From contig LATX02000229.1 in assembly GCA_001466705.2 (NCBI GenBank), positions 1 through 64,000 on the forward strand: 64,000 nt of DNA, given 5' to 3'. Of this stretch, positions 57,833-64,000 are shown piece after piece. The notes beneath the pieces were generated by a model. It did no database searches. It was not told the origin of the DNA and saw only the letters and a list, made by a program, of their open reading frames with translations. The position numbers were made by a program, and so were the translations under genes. The stretch is from Moniliophthora roreri. Its lineage: Eukaryota; Basidiomycota; Agaricomycetes; Agaricales; Marasmiaceae. Position 1 is the first letter of the stretch; each line of letters begins with the position of its first letter.

Positions 57833-60800
57833 ATCTTTGTCCGCTCAGACGGCAGGTGCCTCCTATCCAACGTTTAAAGGCTTTCGAAAGGTTCGTTTTG
57901 GGGGACCACAACGGGGTTTAGAGAGATGTCGACCTTGGCTGCGTCCTTGGGATGGGAAAACGGGGTCCTTTTGAAAAGGGTGGGTTCCAACGAGTGTTGA
58001 GGGTTAATCCAAAGGCAAAGTGTCGAATTTTAAGGATAAAAAGAGCTGGAAGATGAACAGCCGGCTGACAGAGAGTGGATTCAGGGGATTCAGGAGAATA
58101 ATCGATGCGGAGGGTGAAGATAACAGCAGAGCCTTGTTGATGACGAGTTTCCAAAAGCGGCAGGGCTCGGAGCACGCCTCGTGGGAAATTCAAAAACCAG
58201 TAAAAAAATTTCGATGGGCAGATATCAGACATCACAACGAACGTAGGGCGGCATTGACATTGACACAATGATATATTGTAAACCTAGGTACATGGAAATT
58301 GGCGACCCGAAACTCATGGGCCTCGCTACGGAATGTGGCATCAGACATCACGCTATCCACGTTTCGTGTGTTGCTTCCCCAAGCCCGATACCCTTTCTGC
58401 TGCGATCTGCCTGCTTAGCCCTTTCTTCAAGCATGTCTCCAGTAGCGCCTTAGCATTAGCTCGATATGCTTGCCTTGCGTCACCATGTCCCACAACCTCC
58501 ACTAAAGACGCTTCTGTCTTGAGCGCACTCCTTCACTGCGGTCTGTACCCGAGTAGCCGCAAAGTCACAAGTGTCGTACCAAAACGAGTAGCACAATGTG
58601 GGATACCCCACCCCTACATCGGGAGACCTCAGACACGGCTGAAAAGCAAATGAAACGAAGCTTACCTGACCACTTCGTAGTACAAGCTTGCGTCGCCATA
58701 GAACCAAAACCTGATCAGGTATCAGCCAGTCAACGATTCTGACGATCCCCTCTGTGATTTCCTTCTGATCGATAATCTCCCGACTGCATCAAGTTGCCCA
58801 ACTTTCCAGAGCACCTGAGAGCTGCCCCACATGTCCGAACATGACCCCTAGCGCGAATGCCAGCTCCTGAACACTCGACTCATCCAAGGTAGCATGCGAG
58901 CCTTAATTGACAAGGACAGTAGACGCCTTGTCGAGCAGCTCAGATTCGTCGATAAAGGCGGATGGGACCGCGGGACACGACATACTTCTCGTCCCCCAGA
59001 AACGGGCAGTCTGGCCCGCGGCCGGCGGGCATCCAAAGCGGGTAACGAGGTAAACCGCACCCTCATCATTGACTTCTCTGGACGAATGATCCAGCCCAGC
59101 CTGTTTTCGATATACATTCACCTTCTTGAACCGTTCGGTTGAAGCATACTTGTACAAAGATTGGAAAGTGATGTAGATATTCGTTGAAATGAGGTACCAC
59201 AGGACTGGATATGGATATCCTGCATACGCACTGCATAAACGCAATGTCAGAGCAGACTGGTGTTAAACAGATAGAATAGACGCACACAGGGAATTTCCAC
59301 AATATCCCCAACCATGGCCGGCACACTCTTTATATGACCGCTACCCTGACTGCTTGTTATGCACCAATCACCGGTCGAGATAGAATGCCCGCTACGAAAA
59401 TGCTCGGCGGGAGCTCCTGAACCATCTCCTCGTGATCCATAAACGCCTCGATATTCCGTTTCTTTTGAGTGGTGCAGCGAGCATTTCTTTTGAATGGTGC
59501 AGAAAGCACATCGAGATTCTCGATTGCGTCAATGGCATCATTAACACCAAGTGGATGAGGCGTTGCATCCATTGCAGGGTCGTAGACATCGATAGCACAC
59601 ATGTTGGCGACTTTCACTGGACTTGTGTTTCTATCAGCCGCAGCTTTCTCGCTCCAGAAAGTCTTCTGCTCGTTGCGAATGGTGCTATATGAACCTCAAG
59701 ATCTGGAAGACCACCAATGCTAATTCGTAGGTAGGAGCAAGGCTAAGTTGGCCTGCCTGTATTCGCTGCATGATCCTTGTTGAAACAGTCATAGGTTAGC
59801 AAGACAGGAAGACAAGGGTATTGCGACTTGCAAGAGACATTACTGAGTTGAAAAAGCCAAATCTCGATTGCCATCATTATAAGACCATTGTAAGTGGAGT
59901 TACTATGGCGAGGACAAGACACGGACGTTGAATAAAGACTCTGAGCGCGGAGCATTGAGCCCGAGGACAACGTGGACCAAAGTTCTAGACCTGGGTCTGA
60001 GTTTGGGCGCTTGGGCGCTCGTCGAGCGCCTAGCTAAAGCGACTAGGTTACGGCCAGCCATCCACGTCTGCTTCTGGGTGTTTACAGGAGAACTCGTTTG
60101 GGTGACCCCCAAAAATGTCCGACCTTCAAACAGGTCCGAGATCGCCGATAGCCACCAAAGTTGGAAAGGCAAGCGAAAAAGATGGATTTTCCGCCTCGAA
60201 TTGAAACGAGGCGCCAGAATCGCATCAACATATCAGCCGATTCGGCGAACCAGCTCGACCTAACGTTGACCTAACCGTTCTTGGGTGGTATTCATCCCTC
60301 CCAGCCGCAGCTTTCGTCCGAATATCAAACCGCTCTCCGTCGCTCTGAGGCTTAAGATGTCCGAACCGTCAAACGGGACCCACCGTCACCCTGCTACAGG
60401 GTGGTTCGCAATTCTCAATGTTCGTCGCTGCCTTGGGCAGCAACAAAAAGACCAAACTCACCAAATTGACCGCAGGAACGTCAGGCTCAAACAAAAGGTC
60501 AAACGGTCAGCTAGGGGCGCAGTCGAAGTGAGTGTGAATCACACCTTGATTTGAATCGCTCTAAATTCTTCGTAGGACGGATAGGGAAGAGCCCTAGGTA
60601 CACCTGTACTCGCTGGTCATGTAAATTCTGGCGTAAGTTTCTCACTCGATTCGATCGTCACTAGCCCCGAGGTCTGCCAGGCAAAATCCTTCGTGAGCCA
60701 CGACTCGCCTTCAGCTGGATCCATTCCTAAAGTCGATAAATTGGGCCAGGGATACATATGAGTCTCCTTGGCACTGTTGCAGCAAGCGAGTGCACTGGGT

Positions 60801-60933
60801 GTTCGACCCAGATTATTTATTTACTGCACACCAGTCTCTTCCAGAGTTAGATAGACACCTACTTAGTACTAGTACTACTAATATACAAACTTTCGTGCAC
60901 CCAATCAAGACTGAGTGGCCGCCTGGACACAAA
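57833..60933. other. Intergenic with possible decayed minus-strand coding
   Basis: About 3.1 kb. Minus-strand pieces look mildly protein-like: IVDWLIPDQVLVLWRRKLVL (about 58747-58680, ahead of a GTAAGC donor), FGHVGQLSGALESW (about 58835-58800), and a frame at 59617-59357 starting MKVANMCAIDVYDPAMDA. Stops between them prevent a gene model; they may be relics of one gene. The TGGACCAAAG and TCAAAC repeats near 59.9-60.5 kb show nothing else. Confidence 0.3.
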
Positions 60934-63900
60934 CTAATCCCCATCATGCAATAGCGTGACGCATGGAAATCCTTCAAACAAATGCCCGTGGCCCTCTGCT
61001 TTCCTGTCCGTCCCAGCATCATTTTCCAAGTGTAACGAAACACTCTCTTTCATTTCGGGTGCGTTGACGTCGGTATTGGAAGAGTAAGGTATGATCTGCG
61101 CTTGAGTGAGTATTATGCCTCGTGTCGATGTCTGAAATGGAAAAAAAGAAGAATAAACAAACACATACCGGCGGCTTGCGATTCCTCAACAACCCCCAAT
61201 TGACCTTTGCGAACCACTTGTGCCGCTTCACTTCACTTCCACCACTCTTCGACCCCAACCTCGTCTGTTCATTCTTATCCAAGAGACGCGTAATACAATC
61301 TTTACAAGTTGATGTCACCTTTGCGGTGTCCCGGAAACGAACGGGCATAGTGCGGATGTTAGTGAATGTGTCGGAGCGTCCGGCACCTTTGAAGGGAGTA
61401 GTGGCGTACTATATTCGGGATTGTAGTGAGCGAGGTGAAAATAAATGTTGTTAGGAAAAAAGAACAAGATTTAAATAACTTGAAGGAGGCTTGGCTACAG
61501 GCTGGCATGCCGGCGCCCCATGTTCTCCATAACAGAACCCAGAGCGAGCCACTTACAATCATCTCATATATCAAGATCCCCAGCGCCCACCAATCAATCA
61601 CAGCTGTGTGTCCCTGACCTACGATCACTTCCGGTGAAATGTACTCTGTCCATTTCATCAGGATCTGGGGAGACTAAACAGGCGGGAGGCGTACCTTCAG
61701 TTCCAACAAAACTATTCGTCCGAAAATTCGCTGTGCAGCTCATCGTATTAATCAGAGGTATATCCTCTCCCTTCCCTCCTACAACTGCACCACCCTTTGC
61801 CCACGTAACAGCAGGCAACCCAGCCGGTTCTGGGCTCCGTGACGCTAGATCAAAATCTGAGAGCATAATGTGTCCGGATTCGTGGAGGAGGATATTTTCG
61901 GGTTTGAGATCACGGTAGATGAATCCAATGAGGTGAATGTATTCAAGTGCCGCTGTTACCTCTGCTGCGTAGAATCTGGGTAAGTGTAGGTGTCAGTGAG
62001 TGAGCTAGCACAAGAGAAGACAGACCTAGCCTCATCCTCAGTCAGACACTTTCCCGGCCTCTTCTGCAACGCACGGAAGAACTCGCCTCCCCTACAGTAT
62101 TCCATACAAAGGTATAGATAGCCTGTGATGATGGTCAACGGTTAACGTGTAACCCTGCGAAGATAACTATGTAGAACGTAATTTCGCACTTTCACTTTGA
62201 AAACTATGATATAGTGTGACAATAAACGGATGATTAGCCGTCGCGAGGATTTCTTGTTCCACCAGGACCCGTTTGATCTTTTTGCGTTCGATCATTTCAT
62301 GTTTGGAAAGGACTGCATTCGACTATCACTAACGAAAGCTAGGGGAAGATGAGAGAGTGCGCACCCTTCATAGCATAAAGCTTTCCGTTGCTCTTCTCCC
62401 TAACGAGGTAAACCTTGCCTACATGGCCTTTTCCCAGCATTTTGACTTTTGAGAATGAGGAGGGGGATACTTCAGCCTGTCGTCGGTCTCCTTGGTATTC
62501 ATCGTCAACGGGACACAGTAACAGCACGCACCTGTCGAATCTTGACTGAATTACCCGAATACGTCCTCTTGAGGTCAGGCTTTCTTAGCTCTTCTTCGGG
62601 GACGCGATTTGTATCAGATACCGCCTCAAGCACGCTACTATCCAGAGCATGCGTTGGAGCGGTCAGCGATTCGTTCTTCGTCGCTCGGCGTAAGGGAGAA
62701 GGAGGCGAGGGCGTAAAGTCAGCCCCAACGGTGTCGTTGGTCGTTGCAACCTGCTCAGTGTACATGTCATCTAGAAACATGGCTGATCCATTCTCGTTCC
62801 CCGTGTCCCTGAGGTGAAGCAGCTTCTTCAGGTATGCATGTAAGTGCACTGTGCGAGGCCTTTGCTTTGGATCATCCGCCCAGCATCGCTCGACGAGATT
62901 CCATAAATTATCGGGACACCAGGCATCAATCGGACGTTCTGGCCGCATCTTGAGCACCATGATGTGATAAATGAGGGCAACTTCTAATAAATGGTGAAAT
63001 GGAGGCCGTCCTGTCATGATCTAAGACGAAGCTGAGAACAAATTTGCAAGGGACATCTGAAACACGTACTTCATAAATCGTGCAGGCATAAGCGTATACG
63101 TCTCTCGAACGCTTGTCACTCTCAGACTCGTTCTGCGTGCTTGTATATATTTCCGGTGCCATCCATCGTAGAGAGCCCTTGATTGCACCACTGTTTGAGG
63201 TTGTATTTAATGACTCGCCGGTCGCTGCTGCAAGCCCGAAATCGGCTAAACGGCATTGAAGACTTTCGTCGACAAGGATGTTGACCTGTTCTGAGCATGT
63301 TTGTTAATGTGGATAGGTATAGCTATAGGATGAACGTACACCTTTAATGTCACCATGAACGATGTAAAGGGAGTGTAGATAGTCAAGACCAGCAGCGATT
63401 TCGGCAATCTATTCTGTGTCAATGTGGTTTGAATATGGAAAGAGATGTCTTCCGTACAGATTTGAGACGATCGTGATTCGGAAATTGTTGAAGGAACGAA
63501 ATGATATCACCGTTTGCCATCCAAGGTGAAATGAGACAAAACCGAGATGGAAATAGTTCGGTATTGACCCCGAGAAAGGGGAGAACATTCGGGTGCTTCA
63601 GATGTGTCCACAATAACGCTTCTTGACAAAAGGTCTGACGAAGGTCAGCAATGGCGTCGGGTGGGCTCATGATACCGACACACACCGAATATATCTTATC
63701 CCTTTTTTGGTGATCACCCTCTATGTGAATCCGTATCACCTTTAGACACACAGCCTGATCCCCAGCGCTTCCTTTCCATATATCCTAATCCAAGAAGATT
63801 CAGCCCGCCGATGTGTGCATGCATGACAAAATGCAAACCGAAAAGCCACCGCCTCCCACAGGATGCTCGCCATGGCATTTGATATTTTTCAAGAACATTG

Positions 63901-64000
63901 AAGTGGGCAGAATACGATGCTTCTTCACTAGCGCACGAAGACATCTCATACAGAGCCTGCGGTATTCATCGTCCGAGGTCGAGATTGCAACACTCTCCTG
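60934..64000 (-). CDS. Tandem kinase: TKL domain fused to NRC-2-like AGC kinase (partial at window edge)
   Basis: Minus strand, 5' part beyond 64000. First a TKL domain: VGGGGFSDIWKG (Gly loop), VCLKVIRIH (Lys), [47 protein letters not shown], ending in [14 protein letters not shown]. The same frame runs on without a stop through a Ser/Thr-rich linker to [13 protein letters not shown] (to 62532). A 55-bp intron (62531-62477) then joins it in phase to [20 protein letters not shown], the start of an AGC domain: [24 protein letters not shown] (DFD, the NRC-2/AGC-VIII hallmark), an activation-segment insert, [28 protein letters not shown], and the end [11 protein letters not shown]-2/Fpk1 relatives regulate lipid flippases and polar growth. 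Alternative: two adjacent genes, if the intron is retained (TKL frame then stops at 62505). Confidence 0.8.

Noticed and set aside
62339..62527. Independent AGC kinase gene starting at [12 protein letters not shown]
   Set aside because: That N-terminus is intron sequence in the better model; the preceding exon ends with the family-typical SNSVKIRQ-like motif in phase. Kept as the stated alternative.

Overview
The window reads as nuclear DNA of a mushroom-forming basidiomycete (Agaricomycetes-like). The evidence is intron-dense genes with mostly 45-65 bp GT-AG introns, class I hydrophobins in a cluster, an HGDIKG-type TKL kinase typical of Agaricomycetes, several fungal P450s, and mushroom-type house-keeping genes (squalene synthase, PP1, NRC-2-like kinase). 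No species is named. All exon structures were inferred by eye from splice signals and paralogue alignment; nothing was searched.

Layout. 1-6010: two long, apparently exact direct repeats whose ends coincide with two single N characters (2097, 5082); this looks like unmerged contig overlaps. 2.1-24.1 kb: an accessory region built from repeated copies of a small three-exon gene family I do not recognise (one transmembrane segment, then a WKIYLGFHPSLV-type block). Copies at 9429, 13152, 21055 and 23344 read intact; others at 2098, 6984, 10609, 14.9 kb, 15.2 kb, 17618 and 19.6 kb are broken or relics. Intact copies and one broken copy share a 157-nt middle exon, and most share a promoter motif. 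Flanking segments are duplicated with the genes. 25.5-35.7 kb: a hydrophobin cluster (three intact genes, two pseudogenes) that also holds a MITE-like element with a nested tRNA-derived SINE and a type I-like membrane protein gene. 35.9-39.4 kb: an ICMT-like methyltransferase with an apparent 1-nt frameshift, then squalene synthase (ERG9), then an intron-containing tRNA-Gly. 41.8-54.8 kb: three P450 genes and an MFS transporter. Two of the P450s lie in a tandem duplication that also carried the 3' end of the transporter, and a TA-flanked MITE interrupts one copy. 56.2-57.8 kb: PP1 catalytic subunit. 60.9-64 kb: one continuous reading frame that appears to join a TKL kinase domain to an NRC-2-like AGC kinase domain.

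How it fits together. The hydrophobins are cell-wall/aerial-surface coat proteins and show birth-and-death evolution. Squalene synthase feeds sterol and triterpenoid synthesis; three P450s and a transporter within 15 kb could be a small metabolite locus, although ERG9 itself is house-keeping. The two most unusual items are the putative TKL-AGC double kinase at the right edge and the unrecognised multi-copy gene family with its invariant exon and orphan promoter on the left.
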